This document shows positions 1 to 9,499 of a stretch of 64,000 nucleotides of DNA, piece after piece. The position numbers and the translations under genes are program-made. The notes below the pieces were generated by a model. It did no database searches. It worked only from the letters and a program-made list of their open reading frames with translations, and had not been told where the DNA came from. This DNA is from Pararhodonellum marinum (GTDB taxonomy: Bacteria > Bacteroidota > Bacteroidia > Cytophagales > Cyclobacteriaceae): assembly GCF_015354735.1 (NCBI RefSeq), contig NZ_JACEFJ010000001.1, forward strand, positions 434,001-498,000. The letters are read 5' to 3'. Position 1 is the first letter of the stretch. Each line of letters opens with the position of its first letter.

Positions 1-2093
1 CCTCTGAACTTCAGTTGCAGAATTTTTATGCCAGACCTGAAGAAGGGATTTTTCAGGGAAGGCTGGTCATTCAGAATTTCGAAGACCCCTATATCAAGGT
101 GAACCTGAATGCTGATCTTGATCTGGAGTTTCTGGGGAAGTTTTTTGAAGTGGAAGGCTTACAGGGTTTGAAAGGACAGGTAATTCTGGACATGGATTTT
201 GACGAACTGGTCGACATGACAGGAGATGGTACCGGTGTGGCCCGACTGAAGGAAGGAGTGGACAGCGAACTTAAGGTACGTGACCTGAGTTTTACGCTGC
301 CTGATTATCCGCATCCCATTACGCAGACATTTGCCAGTGCGGTGATGCGGGATGGGCGCCTGGTTTTGGATCATCTCAGATTCAGGGTGGAGGATTCCGA
401 TTTTGAATTTTCGGGCGAAGTCAATGATTTTCCGGCCATATTCCATGGCCTTAAGGTCCCCATCCATGCCAGCTTACTGGCCAAGTCTAAAAAGATCAAC
501 CTGCCCCAACTCTTGTCCTATGACAGTGCCCTGATGCAGGCAACTGACGAAGAGATAGAAAATTTTGAAATCAAACTGAAATTTGAAACCCAGGCAGATC
601 AGCTGACCGGGTTTGAATACCTGCCTCTTGGGAATTTCTACATTGAAGACCTATATGCCAAGCTGAAACATTATCACCATGTCTTTCATGATTTCCATGC
701 GGATCTGCACATTGAAGCCAATGACATACAGCTCCGTGATTTTACAGGTGAAATAGACGGCAGTGATTTTCACTTTTCCGGAAAGCTGTATAATTATCCA
801 AAATGGTTTCAGGATGTCAAAAAGGGGGATACCCGGTTTGAATTTGACATGGTATCCAACCAATTGAAAATCAATGACCTATTGACCTATAAGGGAGAAA
901 ATTACCTTCCTGAAGATTACCGGAATGAAGCATTGAGGGATTTGAATCTGAATGGAAGGATTGACCTGCATTATGATACCACTTTCCGGTCTGCTGATCT
1001 CTATATCGATGACCTGGATGGGAAGTTGAATGTACACCCCCTGAAATTAGAGAATTTTAAGGGCCGGGTTCATTTTGAGGATGATCAGCTATTGGTTGAA
1101 AATTTCTCAGGGAGCATGGGTGAAAGTGATTTTTTGGTCAATCTCAGTCATTACCTAGGGGATGATCCTGCACTTAAGGCCAAAGCAAACAGCTTTAGCA
1201 TGGTATCCAACCTGCTTGACCTGGATGCCTTAATGAATTATGAAGGTCCGGAGGAGGAAAAGGACCATGAAGCAGCTTTCAATATTTTTGAAGTGCCCTT
1301 TACCCAAATGAATTTTCAGGCAGAGATCAAGGCTTTGAAATACCACCAGCATGTGTTGCGGGATTTTAAGGCCAAAGGACGTATCACAGAAGACCATTAC
1401 CTTTATCTGGATACCCTGGGTCTTCGGGTGGCTGATGGGGATTTGGGCATCAATGGCTATTTCAACGGCTCAGATCCTGACAATATCTATTTTCACAGCA
1501 CCTTAAAAGCCAATCAACTGGACATCGATCAGCTGCTGATCAAGTTTGATAATTTCGGTCAGGATGTATTGATCAATGACAACCTTCATGGTAAGGTCAG
1601 TGGGACCATCACCAGCAAATTCCTGGTGCATCCAGATTTTACCCCCATTCTGGAAAAAAGTGAGGCCCAGATGAACCTCAGGATCTATGAGGGCAGCCTG
1701 GTTAATTTTGCTCCCATGCAGGCCATGTCGGCCTATTTTAAGGACAGAAATCTCAATCGGGTTCGATTTGATACCTTGGAAAACACATTGAACCTGAAAG
1801 ATGGTACGCTATTTATTCCCACCATGACCATCAATTCCAGCCTTGGTTTTATTGAGATGTCCGGGAAGCAAGGCTTGGATCTGAAGATGGATTACTTTAT
1901 CCGTGTGCCCCTTGGCTTGGTGACACAGGTTGGTTTCCGGTCACTTTTTGGAGGCAAAAACCAAGGGGAAGTGGATCCTGACCAGGAAGATGCCATCGTG
2001 TACCGGGATGGCAACCGCAGGGTCAGATTTGTCAACATCAACATGCGGGGTACCCCGGATGATTATGACATCAGTCTGGGGAAGAAGAATTGA
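1..2093 (+). CDS. AsmA-like protein, C-terminal part (5' partial)
   Basis: The reading frame is open to the first base of the window, so the true start lies upstream; the TTG at 15 is unlikely to be the start. About 697 codons are visible. The protein is built of repeated beta-rich blocks of the kind found in AsmA/TamB-like envelope proteins (alternating phrases such as DFHADLHIEAND and DFHFSGKLYNYP). It ends with the conserved AsmA C-terminal segment: SLVNFAPMQAMSAYFKDR, a stretch around NLKDGTLFIPTMTINSSLG, then a hydrophobic segment near PLGLVTQVGFRSLFGG. Family knowledge: AsmA-like proteins sit in the cell envelope, are usually anchored by an N-terminal helix (here missing), and are linked to lipid transport or outer-membrane assembly. 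The exact role is unknown. It converges with serA across a repeat-rich gap. Confidence 0.75.
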   Translation, partial: SELQLQNFYARPEEGIFQGRLVIQNFEDPYIKVNLNADLDLEFLGKFFEVEGLQGLKGQVILDMDFDELVDMTGDGTGVARLKEGVDSELKVRDLSFTLPDYPHPITQTFASAVMRDGRLVLDHLRFRVEDSDFEFSGEVNDFPAIFHGLKVPIHASLLAKSKKINLPQLLSYDSALMQATDEEIENFEIKLKFETQADQLTGFEYLPLGNFYIEDLYAKLKHYHHVFHDFHADLHIEANDIQLRDFTGEIDGSDFHFSGKLYNYPKWFQDVKKGDTRFEFDMVSNQLKINDLLTYKGENYLPEDYRNEALRDLNLNGRIDLHYDTTFRSADLYIDDLDGKLNVHPLKLENFKGRVHFEDDQLLVENFSGSMGESDFLVNLSHYLGDDPALKAKANSFSMVSNLLDLDALMNYEGPEEEKDHEAAFNIFEVPFTQMNFQAEIKALKYHQHVLRDFKAKGRITEDHYLYLDTLGLRVADGDLGINGYFNGSDPDNIYFHSTLKANQLDIDQLLIKFDNFGQDVLINDNLHGKVSGTITSKFLVHPDFTPILEKSEAQMNLRIYEGSLVNFAPMQAMSAYFKDRNLNRVRFDTLENTLNLKDGTLFIPTMTINSSLGFIEMSGKQGLDLKMDYFIRVPLGLVTQVGFRSLFGGKNQGEVDPDQEDAIVYRDGNRRVRFVNINMRGTPDDYDISLGKKN

Positions 2094-2149
2094 GGTTGTT
2101 TGCAAGCCAGGATATCAGAGAATGGAAAAACAGGATTTCTGAGAACAGA

Positions 2150-2530
2150 AGAAAAGCTTGAAGCTCAAAGTAGAGGGAAATTGTAGGAGGTAAAAAGTGG
2201 AAAGTAAGCGGTGACAGTCAAAGTGCCAGAGGCACGGCCGATTTAATAACCACCGGTTTTAACCGGTGGCAGAGAATATCCTCAAATCAAAAAATCCCAG
2301 AGGCCGACTAGGTGGAGATTAAATACCGTAAGATTATTAGCCCCGGTTGACAACCCGGTGGGCATTAGCCCCGACAACAGGCCTCCGCAGGCGGGCCTAG
2401 ACCCCAGTACAACCAAGGGAAGCTGGAAGTCGGTAGGTGAAAAAAAAACCTGGGCGGAAAATAAAGGCACGGCAACCCCGACAACAGGCCCCTGCGGGCG
2501 GGCCTTGAGAACCTTGACAACCTGACAACG
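2150..2530. repeat. Intergenic repeat cluster, minus-oriented REP-like module
   Basis: This gap between two convergent genes has no convincing ORF. It holds a palindrome CCACCGGTTTTAACCGGTGG at 2250-2269. Next comes a diverged, reverse-oriented copy (about 2285-2365) of the three-hairpin module that occurs twice near 47.2 and 47.5 kb: an A-run with ATCCC, GATTAAATACCG, then TTATTAGCCCCGG with CAACCCGG. Two GC-rich hairpin words with the phrase GACAACAGGCC follow (about 2374-2397 and 2481-2505), related to the CAGGCGGGC words at 59.5-60.3 kb. The phrase AAGCTTGAAGCTCAAAG near 2153 belongs to the word family seen at the other repeat loci. Confidence 0.6.
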
Positions 2531-2548
2531 GGGAATGCCTTGTCAACT

Positions 2549-4441
2549 TCAATACAACACCCTAAACCGGATGGTGCCTGCGATGTTCTTCATTTCATCA
2601 ATCAACTCCGGTGAATAAGCCTTGTCAATGTCTGTGATCACATAACCGATTTTTTCATTGGTCTTCAGATACTGACCCACGATATTGATTTTATAGCCTG
2701 CCAGGATCTGATTGATTTTGGCCAGCACCCCAGGTTCATTTTGGTGAATGTGGATCAGCCTGTGGGCATTCTGTAGGAAGGGCAATTGGATGTTGGGGAA
2801 ATTGACACTGTTGTAGGTGTTTCCGGTATTGATGTAATCCATGATTTTTCCGGGAACAAAACGTGCAATATTGACCTGCGCTTCAGATGTGCTGCCCCCT
2901 ATATGGGGAGACAGGATGGTGTTGGGCATGCCGATCAATTCTGATTCGAAAGGCTCTGAATTGTTTTTGGGCTCATGGGGAAACACATCTACTGCAGCTC
3001 CGCTGAGGTGTTTGGACTCCAAAGCCTCCTTCAGCGCAGCTACATCCACCACATGTCCCCTGCTCAGGTTGATCAGGATGCCTCCTTTTTTCATGAGGCC
3101 AATTTTCTTCTTGTCCAGCATGTTTTCATTTTCCGGCCTGCCATCCACGTGGAGGGTGACCACATCGCATGTGCTGAGCAGTTCATCCAAAGATTCCAGC
3201 TTGGTGGCATTGCCGAGGGCAAGCTTTTCGATCACATCAAAATAATACACATCCATCCCCATGTTTTCCGCCAATACCGACAATTGTGCGCCTATATTGC
3301 CATAGCCGATGATGCCAAGCTTTTTGCCTCTGATTTCATAACTTCCTGAAGCAGATTTATCCCAGATACCTTTGTGCATGCTGACGGATTTGTCAAACAT
3401 ATTCCGCATCAGAAAGATGATTTCGGCTATGGCCAATTCAACGACTGAACGGGTATTGCTGAAAGGGGCATTGAAGACGGCTATTCCTTTTTCCTGACAT
3501 TTAATCAAGTCAATTTGGTTGGTACCGATACAGAAAGCGCCTATGGCAATGAGCCGGTTGGCGTTTTCCAGGACTTTGGCAGTCACTTGGGTTTTGGACC
3601 GAATGCCCAAAATAGATACCTTTTTGATTTTTTCGGCAAGCTCTTCCTCAGAAAGGGCAGAACTGACCACTTCTACATTATAGCCTTCCTGCTTCATCAG
3701 GTCTACACCGATGGGGTGGACATTTTCCAGCAAAAGCACATTGATCCTGCTTTTGGGATAAGAGAATTTTTTGTTCATTTTGTTGACATATAAGATTTCA
3801 TCCAGACTGGGAGCGATGTGATCCGCGTTGGCAGTTACTTTTGGGCGGGAAACGTTTTCTGTGAAGGCATAAAACTTATTGGCCAGGCCCGAGGCCTTGA
3901 TTTCATAATCTGTATAGCCGTCCCCGATCACATAGATATTCCCATCCAAATTTAAGGATTTTATGGTTTCTGCCTTACCGTTGTTTTTGGAAAGCAGGTT
4001 TTCCCGATTGAAATCCACAATATTTCCCTCCTCGTCATAGACAAATTCATTGGCAAAGACATTCTCTTCTTTGACACCGTAATCTGACACGATAGGGGTG
4101 ATGAAGTCCTTGAAACCATTGGAAATGATAAAGATGTCTTCGGCATTTTCCAGTAGGAACTCCCGGTTTTGTTGAAAAGACTTGGACACCTTGTGTTTGA
4201 GCGCATCTATTAAATCAGTGATCTGGGCTTTGTTGGCACCTAAAAGCTCCACTCTTTTTTCCAGACTTTCTCTGAAGGTCAGGCTGCCTTCCATTCCTTG
4301 GTCTGTGATGTCTTTGATGGCTTGAAGTTTCCTGTCTCTTTCAGGATCATTTTTCAAACTGATCTCGCCGAGGATATCGAGGGCTTCTACTTGGGTGAAA
4401 GTACTGTCAAAATCGATGATGAATTTTTTCTTGTCGGTCAT
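2549..4441 (-). CDS. serA: Bifunctional phosphoserine phosphatase / D-3-phosphoglycerate dehydrogenase
   Basis: This 630-aa fusion covers the first and last steps of serine biosynthesis from 3-phosphoglycerate. Residues 1-215 form a HAD-type phosphoserine phosphatase: motif I IIDFDST with nucleophile D10 and D12, motif II IISNGF near 105-110, motif III GDGYTDYE near 173-180. From about residue 230 a full phosphoglycerate dehydrogenase follows, with NAD-binding GIIGYGNIG near 376-384, the NLSRGHVVD motif and the catalytic histidine region SPHIGGSTSEAQ. The last 65 residues are an ACT domain (NEPGVLAKINQILAGY), which in this family binds serine for feedback control. SerC is not in the window. 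The phosphatase fusion is known in Bacteroidetes SerA; which activities this copy retains cannot be seen, but both motif sets look intact. Confidence 0.93.
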   Translation of the reverse strand: MTDKKKFIIDFDSTFTQVEALDILGEISLKNDPERDRKLQAIKDITDQGMEGSLTFRESLEKRVELLGANKAQITDLIDALKHKVSKSFQQNREFLLENAEDIFIISNGFKDFITPIVSDYGVKEENVFANEFVYDEEGNIVDFNRENLLSKNNGKAETIKSLNLDGNIYVIGDGYTDYEIKASGLANKFYAFTENVSRPKVTANADHIAPSLDEILYVNKMNKKFSYPKSRINVLLLENVHPIGVDLMKQEGYNVEVVSSALSEEELAEKIKKVSILGIRSKTQVTAKVLENANRLIAIGAFCIGTNQIDLIKCQEKGIAVFNAPFSNTRSVVELAIAEIIFLMRNMFDKSVSMHKGIWDKSASGSYEIRGKKLGIIGYGNIGAQLSVLAENMGMDVYYFDVIEKLALGNATKLESLDELLSTCDVVTLHVDGRPENENMLDKKKIGLMKKGGILINLSRGHVVDVAALKEALESKHLSGAAVDVFPHEPKNNSEPFESELIGMPNTILSPHIGGSTSEAQVNIARFVPGKIMDYINTGNTYNSVNFPNIQLPFLQNAHRLIHIHQNEPGVLAKINQILAGYKINIVGQYLKTNEKIGYVITDIDKAYSPELIDEMKNIAGTIRFRVLY

Positions 4442-4602
4442 TCTGATGGGAATATTTTAATAATCTGAATGTAAAATTAATGGTTTATCAAAAAGTATTC
4501 AGTTTTATTGAAGAAATTACTTTTCAAATCGATAAATATTGCCATTAAAACGTTTGCGAGTATTCCATGTGACAAACTTGATTTTAAAATTTCAGCGATT
4601 CA

Positions 4603-4634
4603 TTGAAATTGATGCTAAGAATGGGTTAATTTTG
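4603..4634 (+). promoter_or_regulatory. Candidate Bacteroidetes-type promoter
   Basis: TTG at 4603-4605 and TAATTTTG at 4627-4634 are spaced 21 bp apart. This matches the -33/-7 consensus (TTTG or TTG, then TAnnTTTG) of the Bacteroidetes primary sigma factor. The gene start at 4672 lies 38 bp downstream of the -7 box. Assigned by pattern only. Confidence 0.4.
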
Positions 4635-4671
4635 CGTCGATATTTAATGCAGCATATAAAAACTCAAGAAG

Positions 4672-5166
4672 ATGAAAAAATTAGGATTTCTTTTGCTCAT
4701 GTTGACCTTTGCCATTGTGGCCTGTCAGAAGTCTGTACAGGATGAAAACAGCAACAATGAAGAAACTATAACAGGTACTTTTGGAGAAGAGGTAAAGGAA
4801 AACCAATTGGTCAGCCTAGACCAAGTGTATGACCACTTGAAAGAGAATGACCAATTTGAAGGACAGATCGTGGGTGAAATCAAGGAAGTCTGTGCCAAAA
4901 AAGGCTGCTGGATGACCATGGAATTGCCAAATGGCCAATCCATGCGAGTTACATTTAAGGATTATGGTTTTTTTGTACCCAAGCAATCTGCAGGCTACCC
5001 AGTGATCATAGAAGGAGTGGCCACCAAAAAAGTAACCGATGTGGAAACTTTGAGGCATTTTGCAGAGGATGAAGGAAAATCTGCCGAAGAAGTAGCTGCC
5101 ATTACAGAAGCTAAGGAAGAAATGGTTTTTGAGGCCAGGGGTGTGATCATCAAGGAGAAGGCTTAA
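4672..5166 (+). CDS. DUF4920 lipoprotein
   Basis: A 164-aa protein with a lipoprotein signal peptide: MKKLGFLLLMLTFAIVAC, with the lipobox ending at C18. A short acidic linker follows, then a compact domain with CAKKGCWMTM (two cysteines and a tryptophan) and YGFFVPKQSAGYPVIIEG, which I recognise as DUF4920. It should be a lipid-anchored periplasmic or outer-membrane protein. The conserved Cys-x4-Cys pair suggests metal or redox chemistry, but no function is established to my knowledge. It probably starts a short operon with the 69-aa gene 12 bp downstream. Confidence 0.8.
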   Translation: MKKLGFLLLMLTFAIVACQKSVQDENSNNEETITGTFGEEVKENQLVSLDQVYDHLKENDQFEGQIVGEIKEVCAKKGCWMTMELPNGQSMRVTFKDYGFFVPKQSAGYPVIIEGVATKKVTDVETLRHFAEDEGKSAEEVAAITEAKEEMVFEARGVIIKEKA

Positions 5167-5178
5167 TTTTTAATACAT

Positions 5179-5388
5179 ATGCCTCTAGCATTGGACAATT
5201 TGAGAGTGGGTAGGGCCTATTTGCTGGTAAATTACGGAGAGATCCGGAAAATCAAGGTGCTCCAAAGGATCAGCAAAGAGAATTTTCAGGTGAAAGACTT
5301 GGATACCCTCGAAACTTATGAACTGGAGGAACTGTTGAGATGGGGAATAGGTAAAGATTATGACCTGGATGAGCTACGAGACGAATAG
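5179..5388 (+). CDS. Small conserved-looking hypothetical protein (69 aa)
   Basis: A 69-aa soluble, acidic protein with no signal peptide or membrane segment. It starts MPLALDNLRVGRAY and ends in a run of acidic residues. It begins 12 bp after the DUF4920 stop codon and is followed by the DUF983 gene, so it is probably co-transcribed. The alternating beta-strand pattern (YLLVNYGEIRKIKVLQRI) suggests a small SH3- or Tudor-like barrel, which is inference only. No named family recognised. Confidence 0.6.
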   Translation: MPLALDNLRVGRAYLLVNYGEIRKIKVLQRISKENFQVKDLDTLETYELEELLRWGIGKDYDLDELRDE

Positions 5389-5473
5389 CCGTTTCCCATC
5401 CCGGTGATAAAAGTTACCTACGAAGCAATATGTTTGACCTAATTTTGGGTCCATCAATTCAAGCAACATACCC

Positions 5474-5854
5474 ATGGAAAGAACCGGTTTGGCAAAAGCC
5501 ATCATTCAAGCCAAGTGCCCAAAATGTAGAAAGGGTGATCTGTTTTCTGTTCCTGTTTACAGTTATTCCAAACTCACCCAAATCCAATCCAAATGTCCGG
5601 TTTGCCAAAAAGAGTTGGTTCCGGAACCTGACTTTTATTACGGGGCCATGTTTATCAGCTACGCCCTGTCTGTTGCCTTGTTTATCAATGTGATGATTGT
5701 CCTCAATTTTTTCTTCAATGACCCCGACCTGATGGTTTATTTGATTACTGTGATAATCGCCAACTTATTGTTGCTACCGCTTATGTTAAGGTACTCCAAG
5801 GTTTTCTACCTGTATGCCGTAGGTAGAATCAAATATGAGCCTCAGGAAGAGTAG
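5474..5854 (+). CDS. DUF983 family membrane protein
   Basis: A 126-aa protein. The N-terminal third has two CxxC pairs (CPKC near residue 15 and CPVC near 41) that look like a zinc ribbon. Two membrane helices follow, around FISYALSVALFINVMIVLNF and LITVIIANLLLLPLML. This is the DUF983 architecture. The family is conserved in Bacteroidetes and alpha-proteobacteria without a settled function. The ATG at 5474 places the first CxxC at the usual distance from the start; a longer overlapping ORF in another frame is a shadow. Confidence 0.82.
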   Translation: MERTGLAKAIIQAKCPKCRKGDLFSVPVYSYSKLTQIQSKCPVCQKELVPEPDFYYGAMFISYALSVALFINVMIVLNFFFNDPDLMVYLITVIIANLLLLPLMLRYSKVFYLYAVGRIKYEPQEE

Positions 5855-5983
5855 CCCGATGGGTAAATCATAGAAGCAAAGGATTTATTACAAAGTGTTT
5901 GACATTTTGATTTTTAAGAAATCAGATCTTTTACCTGAATGAAAATTTCAAATTCGTATCTTCATGACTTTCTAAGTTAAATC

Positions 5984-6907
5984 ATGAAATTTATGGATTA
6001 TCAAGCGCTTATTGAAGAAGTCTACAAGGAAGTCAATGACCTGAATTTAAAAGGAAAAGTGGCCGATTACATCCCTGAATTGGCAGAAGTGGATGGAGAC
6101 AAGTTCGGGATTGCCTTGGTGGATCTGGAAGGTAACGTGTATGGGGTAGGGGATTATGAGGAAGCTTTTTCGATTCAGAGTATTTCCAAAGTCCATACTT
6201 TGGCTATGGTTTTCCATAAATTCAAAAGCAAGCTTTGGTCCAGGGTCAATGTGGAACCCAGCGGAAATCCCTTCAATTCCATTGCCCAATTGGAATATGA
6301 AAAAGGTATTCCCAGAAACCCTTTTATCAATGCAGGTGCATTGGTCATCTCTGATGCTTTGATTTCAAAATTCGAGAACCCCAAGGAGGAGATCATTGAT
6401 TTTATCAATGAGCTGGTAGGCCATCAATGCGTCAAGGTAAATGAAAGTGTTTATCAGTCAGAATTGGATCATTCCGAAAGGAATACCGCCATGGCCTATT
6501 TTCTAAAAGCCTACGGCAACATTGAAAATTCCATACAGGAGGTTTTGGAAACCTACGTTTACCATTGTGCCATGGAAATGTGTTGTGTGGATTTGGCCAA
6601 GTCATTCTCCTTTTTTGCCAACAATGGCTATTCCATCTTCGCCGATAGGGAAATACTTAACGAAAGCCACAACAAAAGAATGAATGCCCTGATGTTGACC
6701 TGTGGGTTTTATGATGAGTCGGGTGAATTTGCCTTCCGGGTAGGCTTGCCAGGCAAAAGTGGCGTGGGAGGTGGGGTGGCAGCCGTCATGCCCAATAAAT
6801 TCAGTATTGCCGTCTGGTCCCCTCAACTCAATGAAAAAGGAAACTCTTTGAAATCCATCAAAGCTTTAGAGCTTTTAACCGATAAATTGCATTTTTCATT
6901 GTTTTGA
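5984..6907 (+). CDS. glsA: Glutaminase
   Basis: A 307-aa glutaminase that hydrolyses glutamine to glutamate and ammonia in the cytoplasm. It has the serine beta-lactamase-like glutaminase fold: FSIQSISKVHTLAM carries the S-x-x-K catalytic pair, NPFINAGALVISD and NTAMAYFLKAYGNI are substrate-site motifs, and LPGKSGVGGGVAAVMP is the conserved glycine-rich C-terminal segment. Its length is normal for the family (about 305). Two possible starts (5984 and 5993) differ by three codons; the first is used. It stands alone, preceded by about 130 bp of non-coding sequence. Confidence 0.93.
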   Translation: MKFMDYQALIEEVYKEVNDLNLKGKVADYIPELAEVDGDKFGIALVDLEGNVYGVGDYEEAFSIQSISKVHTLAMVFHKFKSKLWSRVNVEPSGNPFNSIAQLEYEKGIPRNPFINAGALVISDALISKFENPKEEIIDFINELVGHQCVKVNESVYQSELDHSERNTAMAYFLKAYGNIENSIQEVLETYVYHCAMEMCCVDLAKSFSFFANNGYSIFADREILNESHNKRMNALMLTCGFYDESGEFAFRVGLPGKSGVGGGVAAVMPNKFSIAVWSPQLNEKGNSLKSIKALELLTDKLHFSLF

Positions 6908-7119
6908 TCCGATCGATGCCTTGAATATGCTGTCATCGAGGGGGTAACCCCTTAATGAACCTGCTGATTCTGGTTTTCTTGCCAAATTAAATGAAGCCTA
7001 ACTTGTTGGCCATTCGGGATTTATTTTCTATAATGCATTGATTTTTGGACAGAGCAGATCACCCATGAAAACTTGGTCCAAAAAAAAAGTATAGACCAAA
7101 TAACTTTTATGACCTATAG

Positions 7120-8565
7120 ATGACGCCCCGCGTTAAATTTGTTCTGCTATTTTTGATCGGCTTTGGTTGGCTTCCCCCTACTTTTGGACAAGGATTGTTT
7201 CATTTGGAGTTGTATGGGGGATTTTCCAACAGTTACCTGCAAACCACCAAGAATCCTTCAACAGGGAATATTAATCCTTGGAATCCCATCAATCTTCAGG
7301 GAGGGGTCAACTTGCTCACCAAAATATCAGAAAGGGGCTTTCTCTCTGCCCAGGCAGATTTTCATAGAAGGCCGCTAGGTGTACAAATCACAGAAATTGG
7401 TCCCAATTTTTCAAGGGAATCCAGGGGTGGTGCTTTCCAGACGCTTAGCCATTTTTCACTGGGGTACCGATACATTATCCAGAAACAAAACTATGACCTA
7501 TATTTTCAACCCGGATTTGGATTGGTAAAAAGTAGCCTAGGCTCGGGTTTTCAAGACCAAAGTGATACCATTCCCGTCCAAAACAGAACTTTCCAGTCCT
7601 TGAGTGAATGGGGGATAGTGGCAAGAGGAGAAATCGGGGTTAAGCTTTATACGGAAAAAAGAAATTATTTTTTGTTGGCCTTTAAACATACCCAAGGATT
7701 TACCGATTTGGATAAAATCAATTTCGAAACCACGGATGGAAATGAGCAGACTTTCAACATGACCGCTGTCAGCAGAGGGACACATTCCGGCATGGTGGTA
7801 GGCTATGGATTTAACCTTGACAACCTCTCCAAAAAAAATCGGGAGACTGTAACCCGTTACTACAGTGAGGAAAAAGAAAACAAAAGAAAAGCTGCCTTAG
7901 AAAATGGGCTTTATGTCATTGGGTACGCTGGTCTAAGGCTCAAAAGCAATGCCCGGCCCAATCCTGATTTTTATACCAACCTCTCCGGGACGTTTGCGGG
8001 TGCCTTGGGATACAAATTTGGGGGATTCTCCTTGGAGACGGGATATGGGGTGATGTATGCCAACAATGATATCCAGATTGATTTTGAAGATGTAACTGCC
8101 TTGATCATGGACAGAGATGCATACCAAGTCAATCATATCCCACTCACCTTAAAATATGATCTTCCCATAGGAGAAAAGCAAACCAAAAGGATGGGGGTAT
8201 CACTGGGTGCCCATTTTATCGTAGACAATACGACTTCCAGGTCTTTGGTGTCCAGGTTTAACGGTAGCACCACCATCAACGGCAACCGGTACAACTACAA
8301 CGGCATTTTTGTGTCGGATCCCAATGTAGGATTCGATGGGGTATTTTACAAAACAGGTCTGTTTTTAGAATTACCGATTTTCAATTCCAGTTTCCTTAAC
8401 CTACAGGTGGCGCGAAACTTTGGAAGTCCAGTCACCGGAAGAAGATTCGGTGAATACAGCATCAATGGGGTAAGGAGAAGGCTTTTGGCTGAATCCAGTT
8501 TGGATGGTTTTATATTTGAGATGGCTTACCGCCTGCCTTTAAAAGTCCTCAAAAAACAGCCTTAA
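7120..8565 (+). CDS. Probable outer-membrane beta-barrel protein
   Basis: A 481-aa protein with a signal peptide (MTPRVKFVLLFLIGFGWLPPTFG, cut before QGLF). The mature part is rich in alternating hydrophobic/aromatic strands (FSLGYRYIIQKQNYDLYFQPGFG, FSLETGYGVMYAN), as in outer-membrane barrels. The central region around 245-255 is charged (EEKENKRKAALENG), and a second strand-rich half follows, so the protein may hold two barrel-like halves. No named family recognised. The stop codon directly abuts the stop of the next, convergent gene, with no base between them. Confidence 0.7.
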   Translation: MTPRVKFVLLFLIGFGWLPPTFGQGLFHLELYGGFSNSYLQTTKNPSTGNINPWNPINLQGGVNLLTKISERGFLSAQADFHRRPLGVQITEIGPNFSRESRGGAFQTLSHFSLGYRYIIQKQNYDLYFQPGFGLVKSSLGSGFQDQSDTIPVQNRTFQSLSEWGIVARGEIGVKLYTEKRNYFLLAFKHTQGFTDLDKINFETTDGNEQTFNMTAVSRGTHSGMVVGYGFNLDNLSKKNRETVTRYYSEEKENKRKAALENGLYVIGYAGLRLKSNARPNPDFYTNLSGTFAGALGYKFGGFSLETGYGVMYANNDIQIDFEDVTALIMDRDAYQVNHIPLTLKYDLPIGEKQTKRMGVSLGAHFIVDNTTSRSLVSRFNGSTTINGNRYNYNGIFVSDPNVGFDGVFYKTGLFLELPIFNSSFLNLQVARNFGSPVTGRRFGEYSINGVRRRLLAESSLDGFIFEMAYRLPLKVLKKQP

Positions 8566-8859
8566 TCATTTTTTGAATTTATCGGTTTTTTCAGCCATGC
8601 TGACATCTTTTTGGTTCTTGATGTGAAGACGGTAATAAACCAAGACCTCATCAGCCCCTGCTTCCAAGACCGCTTCCTGAGCTTTCAAAGCGATTTGCAT
8701 CAATTGATCCTGAGGACCTTCCATGACTGTTTCAAAGGGGGTGACCACATGTTTGATTCCAGATGCCTGTATGACCGCGATGGCCTTGTCTACTAAGCCA
8801 TAAGTGTCTAGGGTTTTGCTTTTGGGTACGATCTGTAGGCCCAGGTTGATGGTGTTCAT
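8566..8859 (-). CDS. Thiamine-binding protein, MTH1187/YkoF-like (UPF0045)
   Basis: From the internal ATG the protein is 97 aa and begins MNTINLGLQIVPKS, which fits the family start; an upstream start at 8892 would add 11 lysine-rich residues. The pattern LGLQIVP, VTPFETVMEG and a C-terminal DEVLVYYRLHIKN matches the MTH1187/YqgV family of small ferredoxin-fold thiamine-binding proteins. No thiamine genes or TPP riboswitch are visible nearby. It follows pth on the minus strand and may be read from the same transcript. Confidence 0.8.
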   Translation of the reverse strand: MNTINLGLQIVPKSKTLDTYGLVDKAIAVIQASGIKHVVTPFETVMEGPQDQLMQIALKAQEAVLEAGADEVLVYYRLHIKNQKDVSMAEKTDKFKK

Positions 8860-8911
8860 GACTATTTTTTTTGGTTTTAATTTCGAATCCATAAACCTTG
8901 GATTCTTTCAG

Positions 8912-9472
8912 TCAGTCGTTGAATTGGTTCATCGTCCGTTCTATGCCTATGGAACAGAAGCTTTTGATCATCTCTGTGGCTTTGTCCATAAAGGCGGGCA
9001 AACCATCAAGTTCTTTTTGGCTCCACCTGCCAAGTACATAATCCACTTGCCTTCCTTTTGGGAAGTCATTGCCGATCCCGAATTTAAGACGGGGATAGTC
9101 TTGGCCACCAAGCGTATCCTCAATGTTTTTTAACCCATTGTGTCCGGCAGCGGAACCTTTGGCCCGCATCCTGAGGGTTCCAAAGGGCAAGGCCACATCA
9201 TCTACTATGACCAAGGTGTTTTCCTTGCTAACCTGCAATTCTTTCATCCAATAATTGACTGCTTTGCCACTGAGGTTCATGTAGGTGGTGGGCTTGATCA
9301 AATACATGGACCTGCCTTTCAGTTTAAAATCCGCGGTAAAGGCCAGGCGGTTGCTGGACCAGGTACAGCCTACTTGATCCGCCAAGCGGTCCAAAGTGAG
9401 GAAGCCCACATTGTGCCGGGTCAATTCATATTCAGGCCCGATATTGCCCAGACCTACAATCAAATATTTCAT
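8912..9472 (-). CDS. pth: Peptidyl-tRNA hydrolase
   Basis: This enzyme releases tRNA from peptidyl-tRNA that has dropped off the ribosome. It is 186 aa, the usual length, from ATG 9472 ([20 protein letters not shown]). The longer frame would add 14 residues not seen in the family. The catalytic N10 and H20 (TRHNVGF), the [10 protein letters not shown] motif and the catalytic aspartate of [10 protein letters not shown] are all present, as is the family motif [13 protein letters not shown]. It lies downstream of rplY, a common pairing (rplY-pth), though a terminator-like hairpin lies between the two. Confidence 0.95.
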   Translation of the reverse strand: MKYLIVGLGNIGPEYELTRHNVGFLTLDRLADQVGCTWSSNRLAFTADFKLKGRSMYLIKPTTYMNLSGKAVNYWMKELQVSKENTLVIVDDVALPFGTLRMRAKGSAAGHNGLKNIEDTLGGQDYPRLKFGIGNDFPKGRQVDYVLGRWSQKELDGLPAFMDKATEMIKSFCSIGIERTMNQFND

Positions 9473-9499
9473 TCTTGGTGGGTTTGAATGAACAAAAAT

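Noticed and set aside
2282-2470. 62-aa minus-strand ORF in the first repeat gap
   Set aside because: It is made of repeat and palindrome sequence, with no start context and no family resemblance.
5430-5693. Longer ORF overlapping DUF983
   Set aside because: It is in another frame and lacks the CxxC pairs and helices of the DUF983 protein.
8566-8892. TPP riboswitch upstream of the thiamine-binding protein
   Set aside because: No conserved TPP-box sequence was seen between this gene and pth.
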